Source: Hyphomonadaceae bacterium
Lineage (GTDB): Bacteria > Pseudomonadota > Alphaproteobacteria > Caulobacterales > Hyphomonadaceae
DNA length: 14,328 nt
Reading direction: 5' to 3'
NCBI GenBank assembly: GCA_030696545.1
Contig: JAUYSA010000057.1
Coordinates: 1 to 14,328 of the forward strand
Below the pieces are notes generated by a model. That model was given only the letters and a program-made list of their open reading frames with translations. It had not been told where the DNA came from and did no database searches. Positions 6,852 to 13,471 of this stretch are shown piece after piece; positions within the stretch are counted from its first letter, which is position 1; the number at the start of each line of letters is the position of its first letter. A program made the position numbers and the translations under genes.

Positions 6852-7112
6852 CTACCTAGGGTTGTTCTTGAAATCAATTCCCCAAAAGAGGCTCTCGATC
6901 TCTTCCGTCACGGCGTCGACCCCTGTGTTATCTGCCTCTGCGTAACACTCGATCATGATGCTCTTGCACATGCTCAGAGGTATCCGTTTTAGAAGTGCTC
7001 GCATCACAACATGGGCTGCTTCGCCCTGCGCCTCGGACGGTGTGTGGAGCGGCCAGTGTTTTTGTATGACGTGGCGCCGACGGGCTCTTCTTTGGGTCTT
7101 CCTTGCGGGCAT
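6852..7112 (-). CDS. Orphan small protein, 86 aa
   Basis: Not recognised. The start at 7110-7112 is set by a strong Shine-Dalgarno sequence (minus-strand AGGAG, bases 7119-7123) with 6 bases spacing; the open frame extends further upstream but without such a signal. The N-terminus is very basic (MPARKTQRRARRRHVIQKHW), the middle is a likely amphipathic helix (EAAHVVMRALLKRIPLSMCKSIMIECYA), and the C-terminus is acidic then polar, ending FKNNPR. No membrane helix is obvious. Base composition is clearly less GC-rich than its neighbours, with third positions often A or T, which suggests recent acquisition. A leader hairpin lies just before the Shine-Dalgarno sequence and a terminator-like hairpin lies downstream. 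The basic head could bind nucleic acid; this is a guess. Confidence 0.6.
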   Translation of the reverse strand: MPARKTQRRARRRHVIQKHWPLHTPSEAQGEAAHVVMRALLKRIPLSMCKSIMIECYAEADNTGVDAVTEEIESLFWGIDFKNNPR

Positions 7113-7124
7113 TGGTTGCTCCTG

Positions 7125-7144
7125 AAGCCGCCTGATTGCGGCTT
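7125..7144 (-). promoter_or_regulatory. Leader hairpin directly before the Shine-Dalgarno of the 86-aa gene
   Basis: A perfect 7-base stem, AAGCCGC (7125-7131) with GCGGCTT (7138-7144), and a 6-base loop. On the minus-strand mRNA it ends one base before the AGGAG ribosome binding site, close enough to influence ribosome access or RNA stability. Its function is inferred from position. Confidence 0.45.
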
Positions 7145-7188
7145 TGGAACCGAGCAAACTTGAGGCATCGCAATCGTTCAGGGTTTCC

Positions 7189-7211
7189 CCCAATTGCACA
7201 GGGTAATTGGG
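7189..7211. promoter_or_regulatory. Inverted repeat CCCAATT-N9-AATTGGG, possible operator
   Basis: A perfect 7-base dyad with arms at 7189-7195 and 7205-7211, about 77-99 bases upstream of the 86-aa minus-strand gene. The size and A/T-rich inner halves fit a dimeric repressor site. No convincing -35/-10 pair could be placed beside it. Confidence 0.35.
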
Positions 7212-7477
7212 TCGGTGACCCGCGCGGCCATTTGGTCTGGTCATATGCTGTGGGCGCGTTGCGCCTTTGCGGTGATTTTTTCACGAGGTGCATAGGAGGG
7301 GTCAATTGCCCGATTACGCCAAATGAGTTCCTCGTCGAAAGGCGGACTCGCCACGCCCAGCACACTTCGCCACGCGAATTCATGCCTTCAACATGCCACC
7401 TGCGCGAACACGAACGCTTGTACGGCCGTCAGCCGGCGCCGATTGCCCTCCGCACGCGCCTCGGCTAACCCCATCCC

Positions 7478-7972
7478 ATGCCCGCCGAGCCCTTCTGGAA
7501 AACCAAGAAGCTGCAGGAAATGACCCCCGAGGAATGGGAGTCGCTGTGCGATGGCTGCGCCAAATGCTGCCTCGTCAAACTGGAAGACGAGGATTCGGGA
7601 AAGCTCTTTTTCACCGGCCTGCATTGCAAGCTGCTGGACGGAAACTCCTGCCAGTGTTCCGACTATCCCAACCGCAAGACATACGTCCCCGTCTGCGTGA
7701 AGCTCACGCCTGAGATCGTCTCCACCGTCGATTGGCTGCCACAATCGTGCGCCTATCGTCTGGTGCATGAAGGCAAGGATCTCCACCCCTGGCATCACCT
7801 CATCAGCGGCGACCACAATGCGGTCCACACCGCTGGCTTTTCCTGCCGGGGCAAGACCCGCACGGAAGAGGGCGTCGATGACGAAGACGCCTTCGACTAC
7901 GTCATCGACTGGTTCCACGGCCCGCCGCAAAAGCGTAAAAAGAAGTACACGCTGAAAGTGGGCCGCAAATGA
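7478..7972 (+). CDS. YcgN-family (UPF0260) cysteine-cluster protein
   Basis: A 164-residue protein of the UPF0260/YcgN group within the YkgJ-type CxxCxxCC zinc/iron-chelating families. C24-x2-C27-x2-C30-C31 (CDGCAKCC) forms the signature, and C50, C58, C60, C73, C91 and C123 bring the total to ten cysteines, in the family's usual places. The segments FWKTKKLQEMTPEEWESLCDGC, CSDYPNRKTYVPVCVKLTP, DWLPQSCAYR and WHHLISGD are diagnostic. The C-terminus is strongly basic (KRKKKYTLKVGRK). The family is conserved in Proteobacteria without a settled function; metal or Fe-S binding is assumed. The stop overlaps the start of the dehydrogenase gene as ATGA, so the two are made together. The ribosome binding site is weak. 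Confidence 0.9.
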   Translation: MPAEPFWKTKKLQEMTPEEWESLCDGCAKCCLVKLEDEDSGKLFFTGLHCKLLDGNSCQCSDYPNRKTYVPVCVKLTPEIVSTVDWLPQSCAYRLVHEGKDLHPWHHLISGDHNAVHTAGFSCRGKTRTEEGVDDEDAFDYVIDWFHGPPQKRKKKYTLKVGRK

Positions 7973-9126
7973 TCCACGGCGCTTATCGCTTCCCACGACA
8001 GGACGCGGTCATCTATGGCCGCCCCGCGCATGAAGCCGTGATCGAACTCGCAAAGCGCTACAACGCCTCGCGTCTCTTCATCCTGACAACGCAGTCGCTC
8101 GGCGGCACGCTCGCCGCAAAACTCGCAGCCAACCTTGGACCCCTCTGCGTCGGCAGCTTCGACGCTATCGCATCGCATTCGCCCCGCAGCGACGTGATCG
8201 CCGGCGCCGCAGCCGCGCGCGAAGCGAAGGCCGATCTCCTGATCGCTCTAGGCGGTGGCTCGGTCATCGATGCTACCAAGCTGATGCAGCTCTGCCTCTG
8301 GGCCAACTTCACTGAAACCGAGCAGCTCTCGCCTTATCGCATGGGCCGTGGCGATGATCGCAAGGACGCCTCGCTGATCCCGGCTGGCGTCCGCATGATC
8401 GCTATCCCCACCACGCTTTCCGCCGCCGAATTCACACCATTCGCGGGCGTCACGGATGGCGGGAAGCGGATCAAGGAAAGCTTCACCCATCCCGATTTCG
8501 CGCCCCGCGCCGTCATACTCGATCCCGCCGTCACGCTGAATACGCCCCAGCGGCTCTGGTCCTCCACCGGCATGAAAGCCATCGACCACGCGGTCGAGCA
8601 ACTCTGCAATCTCGAGCGCGTCCCGATGGGTGATGCGGTCGCGGCCGAAGGGCTGCGCCTTCTTGCCAAGGGGCTGGCCGCGACTCACGAAGACCCTGCC
8701 GACCTCGAAGCTCGCGCCAACTGCCAGCACGGCATGTGGCTCGCCATCTCCGGCGCCGCAACGGGCAGGGGAATGGGCGCGAGCCACGCCATCGGCCACA
8801 CCCTCGGCGGCTCCTACGGCGTGCCGCACGGCATCACATCGTGCATCACGCTGCACGCAACGCTCAGCTGGAACCGCGACTACAGCATCGACCGCCAGAC
8901 GCTCGTCTCACGCCTCATGGGCAAGCGCGCGCTTCCGGCGGCCGATGTGGTGCGCGATCTGGTCAAGACTCTCGGCCTGCCATGGCGCCTGTCCGAACTC
9001 CTGCTCGGCGCCTCGCACTTCCGCGCCATTGCCGAGCACACGATGCACGACCGCTCAATCCGCACGAACCCACGCCCCATCAGAAGCGCAGATGACATCG
9101 TAGAAATTCTCGAACTCTGCGCCTGA
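7969..9126 (+). CDS. Iron-containing alcohol dehydrogenase family, maleylacetate reductase-like
   Basis: A 385-residue group III (Fe-ADH) dehydrogenase. GGGSVID at 95-101 binds the nicotinamide cofactor. IPTTLSAAEFTPFAGVTD, GMKAIDHAVE (201-210) and ASHAIGHTLGGSYGVPHG (271-288) are family blocks and look closest to maleylacetate reductases. Of the four usual metal ligands, the three histidines are present (H207, H273, H287), but the Asp that precedes the first His by four residues is Lys203. Maleylacetate reductases also lack this Asp (they usually have Asn) and work without iron, so the protein is probably an NAD(P)H-dependent reductase of that type rather than a classical alcohol dehydrogenase. 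No ring-cleavage genes are nearby, so the substrate is open. It is translationally coupled to the YcgN-like gene. Confidence 0.88.
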   Translation: MIHGAYRFPRQDAVIYGRPAHEAVIELAKRYNASRLFILTTQSLGGTLAAKLAANLGPLCVGSFDAIASHSPRSDVIAGAAAAREAKADLLIALGGGSVIDATKLMQLCLWANFTETEQLSPYRMGRGDDRKDASLIPAGVRMIAIPTTLSAAEFTPFAGVTDGGKRIKESFTHPDFAPRAVILDPAVTLNTPQRLWSSTGMKAIDHAVEQLCNLERVPMGDAVAAEGLRLLAKGLAATHEDPADLEARANCQHGMWLAISGAATGRGMGASHAIGHTLGGSYGVPHGITSCITLHATLSWNRDYSIDRQTLVSRLMGKRALPAADVVRDLVKTLGLPWRLSELLLGASHFRAIAEHTMHDRSIRTNPRPIRSADDIVEILELCA

Positions 9127-9187
9127 CCTGTTTGGCCGGAACCTGAAATCTCCTTTCCAAATTTTCGCCCGCATTGACCGGCGCAAC

Positions 9188-9204
9188 TTGCGGTTCAACC
9201 GCAA
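9188..9204. promoter_or_regulatory. 17-base odd palindrome TTGCGGTT-C-AACCGCAA
   Basis: A perfect 8+1+8 inverted repeat in the gap after the dehydrogenase gene and about 80 bases before the promoter of the membrane protein/regulator pair. The one-base centre makes an RNA hairpin unlikely, so a protein-binding site is more plausible. No T-tract follows it. Confidence 0.4.
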
Positions 9205-9285
9205 ACGCGGCTGTGACGTACATTTTCCCGCCATCACCTCGCTTGGAGCGTTCCTCACACGTCAAAAGCACAAAAACGGAAAGTG

Positions 9286-9321
9286 TTGACTCAGAATACT
9301 CTGTTGAATAGAGTGCTCTGA
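9286..9321 (+). promoter_or_regulatory. Sigma70-type promoter with embedded dyad operator
   Basis: -35 TTGACT (9286-9291), a spacer of 17 bases and -10 TAGAGT (9309-9314) precede the membrane protein gene. Across the spacer and -10 runs a dyad centred on G9306: TCAGA (9291-9295) and ACTCT (9298-9302) mirror AGAGT (9310-9314) and TCTGA (9317-9321), with TT/AA at the centre, so 12 of 15 symmetric pairs match. The position would block RNA polymerase if bound. The winged-helix protein encoded second in this operon is the obvious candidate to bind it. A strong ribosome binding site GAGGAGG (9326-9332) follows. Confidence 0.7.
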
Positions 9322-9339
9322 GGCTGAGGAGGCCGCCAA

Positions 9340-9897
9340 ATGTCACTGACCCAAGCTGAAGCGCAAATTGCGCTCAACGACATAGAGAAGACGGAAAACC
9401 GCGCCGCGGCCTCCCAGTATCATCGCGTGTCTGCGCCCTATCTCATCATGTGGGGCGTGATCTGGGTGATCGGCTACACCGTCACCGCAGCGATCCAGGA
9501 AATCTCGATCGTCTGGATGCCGCTTATCGTTGTCGGCATCGTCGGCAGCATTCTTCTGGCCCGTCGCGAGCAGGGCGCGCGCACAGCGGAATTCGGATGG
9601 CGTTATGGCGCATCGTTCGCCGTCATCGGAATCTTCAACACCGCGCTGGTCGCGGTGATGTCGCCGCTCGACTACAATCAGATGAGTGCGCTCCTTCCGC
9701 TGGCCGTGGGCGTCTATTACGCCTTCGTCGGCATCTGGACCAAAGCCTGGCGCATGATGCCGCTCGGCCTTGCCCTGATCGGACTGACCACGCTCGGCTA
9801 TTTCGTGATGCCGGAATACTTCCGCTACTGGATGGCGGCCGTCGGCGGCGGCGGCCTGATCGTGGGCGGCCTCTGGATGCGGAACGCCGGATCATGA
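9340..9897 (+). CDS. Six-helix integral membrane protein paired with a winged-helix regulator
   Basis: A 185-residue protein with a polar N-terminal 28 residues (predicted helix, LNDIEKTENRAAASQYHRV), then about six hydrophobic helices near 32-52, 55-74, 88-107, 116-133, 139-157 and 162-180. No transporter or enzyme motif was recognised. The start has GAGGAGG at 9326-9332 with 7 bases spacing, the best ribosome binding site in the window. The stop overlaps the start of the regulator gene as ATGA. Pairs of a small membrane protein with an adjacent PF13601-type regulator recur in bacteria. The membrane protein may sense or be the regulated output; this is inference from the pairing. Confidence 0.82.
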   Translation: MSLTQAEAQIALNDIEKTENRAAASQYHRVSAPYLIMWGVIWVIGYTVTAAIQEISIVWMPLIVVGIVGSILLARREQGARTAEFGWRYGASFAVIGIFNTALVAVMSPLDYNQMSALLPLAVGVYYAFVGIWTKAWRMMPLGLALIGLTTLGYFVMPEYFRYWMAAVGGGGLIVGGLWMRNAGS

Positions 9898-10190
9898 CTG
9901 ACCAGCCCGATCCGATCATTCACCAACCCGTGCGTCTCAAGATCATGTCGGCCCTGAAGGCGTTGCCCGAACGAGATTTGCTCGAATTCGTGCGCCTGAA
10001 AGCGCTCTCCGGCGCTACTGAGGGCAATCTCGGCGCGCATATCAGTTCGCTGGAACAGGCCGGATACATCGAAGTGCAGAAAGACTTCCATCACAACCGC
10101 CCCCGCACCCGCGCGAAACTCACGCGAGCAGGGCGGCGCGCTTTCGAGGACTACGTCGCTTTTCTCCGCGAGATAATCGGTGAGGCCTGA
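9894..10190 (+). CDS. Winged-helix transcriptional regulator (PF13601/HTH_34-like)
   Basis: A 98-residue MarR/ArsR-fold regulator. Residues 8-35 (IIHQPVRLKIMSALKALPERDLLEFVRLK) are the first helices. TEGNLGAHISSLEQAGYIEV (42-61) is the helix-turn-helix, and FHHNRPRTRAKLTRAGRRAFEDYVAFLREI is the wing and closing helix. This pattern matches the winged-helix DNA-binding domain family PF13601 from memory. No ligand-binding domain is present, so the signal probably comes through the membrane partner or another protein. The start is fixed by the ATGA overlap at 9894-9897; the longer frame running back into the membrane gene is a shadow. It most likely represses its own operon through the dyad at 9291-9321. 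Confidence 0.88.
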   Translation: MTDQPDPIIHQPVRLKIMSALKALPERDLLEFVRLKALSGATEGNLGAHISSLEQAGYIEVQKDFHHNRPRTRAKLTRAGRRAFEDYVAFLREIIGEA

Positions 10191-10203
10191 AACGGGCCGT
10201 CGC

Positions 10204-10863
10204 CTAATCCGCGATTGATCGCTGCGCGTCATAGGCAAGCCGCGCCATGTCCTGCAGCCGGAGCTCGATGCCCTGGGTAAGCCCCATCAGCGTCTCGCGC
10301 TCCGGATTGCGCCCGCCATCGAACAGGTTCAGCGGATCACGCGCCTTCGCATCAGCCGTCACCGTGGCCAGCGGCATGCCGCCTGAAACGTCCAGCAGAT
10401 GCGCCTCGCCGTTCGCGCGGTCGTCCTTGTCGAGATCAGCCTGCAGATTGGCGAACAGTTCGGAGAACCAGTTGTCTGACTCGTATCTGCGTTGCCCGTC
10501 CTGCGTGGCGTACAGGATCACGTAGTTGAAGCCCGCTCGCGCCGCCATCTGCCGCGCGACCATCGCGCAGTTGGCTCCGCCTTTGACCTCCGGCGTGCCG
10601 CTGCCCAGCATGTCCGAAGGCTGGATAGGCTGGATCGCATCGATCAGTCCGCCCAGCCGCATCTGCATCGCCCGCCACGCCGATTGTTCGTCGCCGCGAA
10701 TATGCACGAAGCCGCTCGGGCTGATGCGGGCATAAGCCAACCGCAACGGCCACTGCACGCCCGTCTGGCCCCAAGCCGCGGGTGTCATTGCAAGCCCGCC
10801 TACGCTCAGCGCTCCCAAGCGCAGGGCAGTCCGGCGGGTGATATCGAGGCGGGAAATTGTCAT
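10204..10863 (-). CDS. Exported hypothetical protein with Tat-like signal peptide
   Basis: A 219-residue protein of unrecognised family. The N-terminus looks like a twin-arginine signal: T-R-R-T-A-L-R at residues 9-15, then a mild hydrophobic stretch (LGALSVGGLAMTPAAWG, 16-32) with likely cleavage near residue 32. The expected Phe after RRx is Ala, so ordinary Sec export is also possible. The mature part contains a single cysteine (GANCAMVARQMAARAGFNYVI), then NWFSELFANLQADL and DVSGGMPLATVTADA, which could form a small alpha/beta domain; no catalytic motif was recognised. The gene is convergent with the regulator gene (13 bases apart) and divergent from ruvC, sharing an 97-base intergenic region that contains the LexA-type box. 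Confidence 0.78.
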   Translation of the reverse strand: MTISRLDITRRTALRLGALSVGGLAMTPAAWGQTGVQWPLRLAYARISPSGFVHIRGDEQSAWRAMQMRLGGLIDAIQPIQPSDMLGSGTPEVKGGANCAMVARQMAARAGFNYVILYATQDGQRRYESDNWFSELFANLQADLDKDDRANGEAHLLDVSGGMPLATVTADAKARDPLNLFDGGRNPERETLMGLTQGIELRLQDMARLAYDAQRSIAD

Positions 10864-10913
10864 GACGCGGAAGCCTGTGCTGGCTTGGTTTCCGCCTTGT
10901 TAACTCCTGACGT

Positions 10914-10928
10914 GTTCTCAATTCGTTC
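10914..10928 (+). promoter_or_regulatory. LexA (SOS) box upstream of ruvC
   Basis: GTTC-TCAATTC-GTTC: an exact GTTC-N7-GTTC direct repeat, the operator of alphaproteobacterial LexA. It ends 32 bases before the preferred ruvC start. A TATATG at 10944-10949 could be the -10 element, placing the box over the -35 region; that promoter is tentative. The neighbouring divergent gene starts 51 bases from the box and might be affected too. Confidence 0.85.
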
Positions 10929-10960
10929 GTGCGGCGCCATACGTATATGGAATGGACCAG

Positions 10961-11455
10961 ATGATTCGAATTCTTGGCGTCGATCCGGGCCTGCGCCACA
11001 CCGGCTGGGGCGTTATCGCCATGGACGGCCCGCGCCTTACCTGGATCGCACACGGCGTCATCAAGCCCGATACAACGGCTGATATGGCTGACCGGCTGGC
11101 CGAACTCTGCGAGAAGCTCCGCGCCGTTGTCGAGGCGCATGCGCCGAACGAAGCGGCTGTCGAAGAAACCTTCGTCAACATCAACCCGCGCTCGACCCTG
11201 CTGCTGGGTCAGGCGCGTGGCGCCGCCATGGCGACCCTTGCTGGCGCAGGGCTGAAGGTAGCGGAGTTCGCGGCGACCAAAGTGAAACAGTCCGTTGTCG
11301 GCACGGGCGCTGCTGACAAGACGCAGGTGGCCTTCATGGTTCGCCGCCTGCTACCGAAAGCAGGCGAGGTCACGGCTGACGCGGCGGATGCGCTCGCAGT
11401 CGCCATTTGCGGTGCACACCATCGTCCCATCGCCCATCAAAGGCTCAAGGCATGA
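10961..11455 (+). CDS. ruvC: Holliday junction resolvase RuvC
   Basis: RuvC is the dimeric endonuclease that cuts Holliday junctions bound by RuvAB during recombinational repair. All four acidic active-site residues are visible: D8 in GVDPGLRHTGWG, E68 in AVEETFVNIN, and D140 and D143 in TADAADALAVAI, spaced as in the E. coli enzyme (D7, E66, D138, D141). With the start at 10961 the protein has 164 residues and the usual MIRILG N-terminus. An in-frame ATG at 10952 adds three residues and cannot be excluded; GGAA at 10949-10952 fits better as the ribosome binding site for 10961. The stop overlaps the ruvA start as ATGA, so both are cotranscribed and coupled. A LexA-type box precedes the gene. 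Confidence 0.96.
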   Translation: MIRILGVDPGLRHTGWGVIAMDGPRLTWIAHGVIKPDTTADMADRLAELCEKLRAVVEAHAPNEAAVEETFVNINPRSTLLLGQARGAAMATLAGAGLKVAEFAATKVKQSVVGTGAADKTQVAFMVRRLLPKAGEVTADAADALAVAICGAHHRPIAHQRLKA

Positions 11456-12069
11456 TCGGCCGTCTCAAGGGTGTTATCGCCGCCACCGGAGAAGGGCAGG
11501 CGCTGATCGACGTTTCAGGCGTCGGCTATCTCGTTCACGCGGGCTCGCGCACGCTGCAGAAACTCACCGTCGGTGAAGCGGCGGAACTCTTCGTCGAAAC
11601 CCAGATGTCGGAAAGTGCAATCCGTCTTTTCGCATTCGTCTCCGGCGAGGAACGCGCCTGGTTCGCGCGCCTGCAGGATGCCCCCGGCGTCGGCGCCCGG
11701 ATCGCCCTCGCCATTCTCGATACGCTCACCCTGCCACAGCTGATGGACGCTATCGCTCTGGCTGACACCACGGCCATCTCGCGCGCCAACGGCGTCGGCA
11801 AGAAACTGGCCGAGCGCATCGTCACAGAGTTCAAGGGTAAGCCGCCGCCAATGGGCCTGTTCGCTTCCAGCTTTGCTGCAACATCCACGACGCCCACGCC
11901 TGTCGCAACCGGCGCGCGCGCCGCTGCGATCTCCGCGCTGGTCAATCTCGGTTACAATTCCTCCGACGCTTCTCGCGCAGTGGCGCAGGCCGCGCGTGAT
12001 GCAGGGGACGACGCCAAGGAAGCCGCGCTCATTCGCGCCGCGTTGAAAGCGCTCGCCCCGGCGAACTAG
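11452..12069 (+). CDS. ruvA: Holliday junction DNA helicase subunit RuvA
   Basis: RuvA tetramers bind Holliday junctions and load the RuvB motor. The 205-residue length is normal. Domain I, an OB-fold, spans about residues 1-62 (MIGRLKGVIAATGEG, GVGYLVHA). Domain II carries two helix-hairpin-helix motifs around DAPGVGARIALAIL and ANGVGKKLAERIV. A flexible Ser/Thr/Pro linker around 140-157 leads to domain III (AAISALVNLGYNSSDASRAV through the end), which contacts RuvB. The start is fixed by the ATGA overlap with ruvC and the canonical MIGRLKG. The stop TAG shares its bases with the stop of the opposing DUF445 gene (CTAG at 12066-12069). Unlike the common ruvCAB order, ruvB does not follow directly. 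Confidence 0.96.
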   Translation: MIGRLKGVIAATGEGQALIDVSGVGYLVHAGSRTLQKLTVGEAAELFVETQMSESAIRLFAFVSGEERAWFARLQDAPGVGARIALAILDTLTLPQLMDAIALADTTAISRANGVGKKLAERIVTEFKGKPPPMGLFASSFAATSTTPTPVATGARAAAISALVNLGYNSSDASRAVAQAARDAGDDAKEAALIRAALKALAPAN

Positions 12070-13385
12070 AGAATTTCGGCGCCTGCGTGCAGCACCAGCC
12101 CGACCAGCCCGCCGATCACCGTGCCATTGAGCCGGATGTACTGAAGATCGCGCCCGACATTGGATTCGAGCTTCTCGACAATCGTTTGCGAATCCCAGCG
12201 CCGGATCGTTTCTGAGACCAGCTTGGCGACATCTTCGCCATGCCGATCCGCCAGTTCCACCAGCAGCGAGCGAAGGCGCGCATTCAACGCCGCCCGCACG
12301 CCGGGCTCGCGCAACAGGCCTTCGCCCACATTGATCAGCGCGCCTTCAAGCCACGCCTTCAGCCGTCCGTCCGGCGCCGCGCAGTCGCGCCGCAGCGCTG
12401 ACTTGAACTCGCTCCAGCCTGCTTCGACGGCTTGCCCCACCGTTGGGTGAGCGGCTGCTTCCTTGATCCATCCGCCGATGCGCGCCTGCAGGACAGGATC
12501 ATCGCGCAGATCGTCCGCGAACTTCATCACCATGTCGTTCAACTGCGCGCGCAGGGGATGCCGCGAGTCGGATGCCACGTCGTAAAGCAGGTCGTTCACG
12601 GCGTTGATCACGGTGTCCGCAACTTTCCGGTCGGCGCTGACGAAGCGCATCAGCCATCCCGAACGATCCCTGATCTTCTCGCGGACGAGATCCTTGTTCT
12701 GTTCCATCAGGTGATAGCCCTGCTTCAGCAAGGCATCGAGAAGGTGCTGATGCCGTCCCTGTTCGGCCAGCGCTTCAAGCACGGATCCAAATGCCGGCGC
12801 CACGCTTGCGCCTTCGGCGGCTTCCGCCGCTTGCTGTCGCAGGAAGGTCGCGACTGTCTCATCATCCAGCGCATCAAGCAGGGCAGGCACGGCCTGAACT
12901 AGCCCGCCCGCCAGCGCGCCGGATTGTGCGGGGTCCGCCAGCCACTTCGCCAGCGTCTCCGAAAGATCCTTGTCCTTCACCCGCTCTGCGACGAGTTCGC
13001 CCTTGAGGAAGTTGTCGGCGATGAACCGTCCCACCGCGTCGGCAATCCGATCCTGGTTGTTGGGGATCACCGCCGTATGCGGGATCGGCAGACCCAGAGG
13101 TCGCCGGAAGATCGCTGTCACGGCGAACCAGTCCGCCAGCCCGCCCACCATCGCCGCTTCCGCGAACGCGCGAACGAAGCGCCAGTGCATGTCCCATTCC
13201 TGCCCCGGCGGCTCCCATATGTGGGAGAACACGAACACGGCCATGATCACCACAAGCAGCCCGTTGGCCAGCCGCCTCATGCGGATCAGGCGCACCCACC
13301 CCAGATCCTCCGCTTCAGGCTTTTTCGCCTTCACGTCGGGCATCGTGTCGCGTTCAGGGAAAGGGTCGCTGTGTCCATAAGCCAT
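12066..13385 (-). CDS. DUF445 family membrane protein
   Basis: A 439-residue member of the DUF445 (YjiN-like) family. A hydrophobic helix lies at about 39-56. Then comes the diagnostic block GGLADWFAVTAIFRRPLG (81-98) followed by LPIPHTAVIPNNQDRI. A long helical, charged middle region with repeated W-x-x-x-L-x-D type segments ends in a C-terminal hydrophobic helix (about 416-436, TVIGGLVGLVLHAGAEIL). Both ends are thus membrane-associated with a large soluble part between; the family's function is not established. The start at 13383-13385 is preferred, and 13341-13343 (MPDVKAKK) is a plausible alternative since neither has a strong ribosome binding site. The gene points toward ruvA, overlapping it by four bases, and is divergent from the SemiSWEET gene. 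Confidence 0.9.
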   Translation of the reverse strand: MAYGHSDPFPERDTMPDVKAKKPEAEDLGWVRLIRMRRLANGLLVVIMAVFVFSHIWEPPGQEWDMHWRFVRAFAEAAMVGGLADWFAVTAIFRRPLGLPIPHTAVIPNNQDRIADAVGRFIADNFLKGELVAERVKDKDLSETLAKWLADPAQSGALAGGLVQAVPALLDALDDETVATFLRQQAAEAAEGASVAPAFGSVLEALAEQGRHQHLLDALLKQGYHLMEQNKDLVREKIRDRSGWLMRFVSADRKVADTVINAVNDLLYDVASDSRHPLRAQLNDMVMKFADDLRDDPVLQARIGGWIKEAAAHPTVGQAVEAGWSEFKSALRRDCAAPDGRLKAWLEGALINVGEGLLREPGVRAALNARLRSLLVELADRHGEDVAKLVSETIRRWDSQTIVEKLESNVGRDLQYIRLNGTVIGGLVGLVLHAGAEIL

Positions 13386-13471
13386 GGTATAGCCCGATCC
13401 GGTTCGGCGACGCGATAGTGACAGAACGCCTGAGCACGCCGAAGGTCGGGGCCTAACCGGGGACAATTTCG

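Larger units (their letters stand above)
7113..7477. other. Gene-free, less GC-rich stretch with several dyads
   Basis: No convincing gene was found in these 365 bases; open frames here are low-complexity and lack ribosome binding sites. What it holds is the leader hairpin of the small minus-strand gene (7125-7144) and the dyad at 7189-7211. There is also a GC-rich hairpin GGCGC-GTT-GCGCC (7253-7265) followed by TTT and, ten bases on, by a run of six T. CAATTGC occurs twice (7191-7197 and 7303-7309). No tRNA-like TpsiC arm was seen. Confidence 0.5.

Noticed and set aside
6928..7383. 151-aa minus-strand open frame over the orphan gene region
   Set aside because: Low-complexity Arg/Ser/Pro translation without a ribosome binding site; it overlaps the better supported 86-aa frame.
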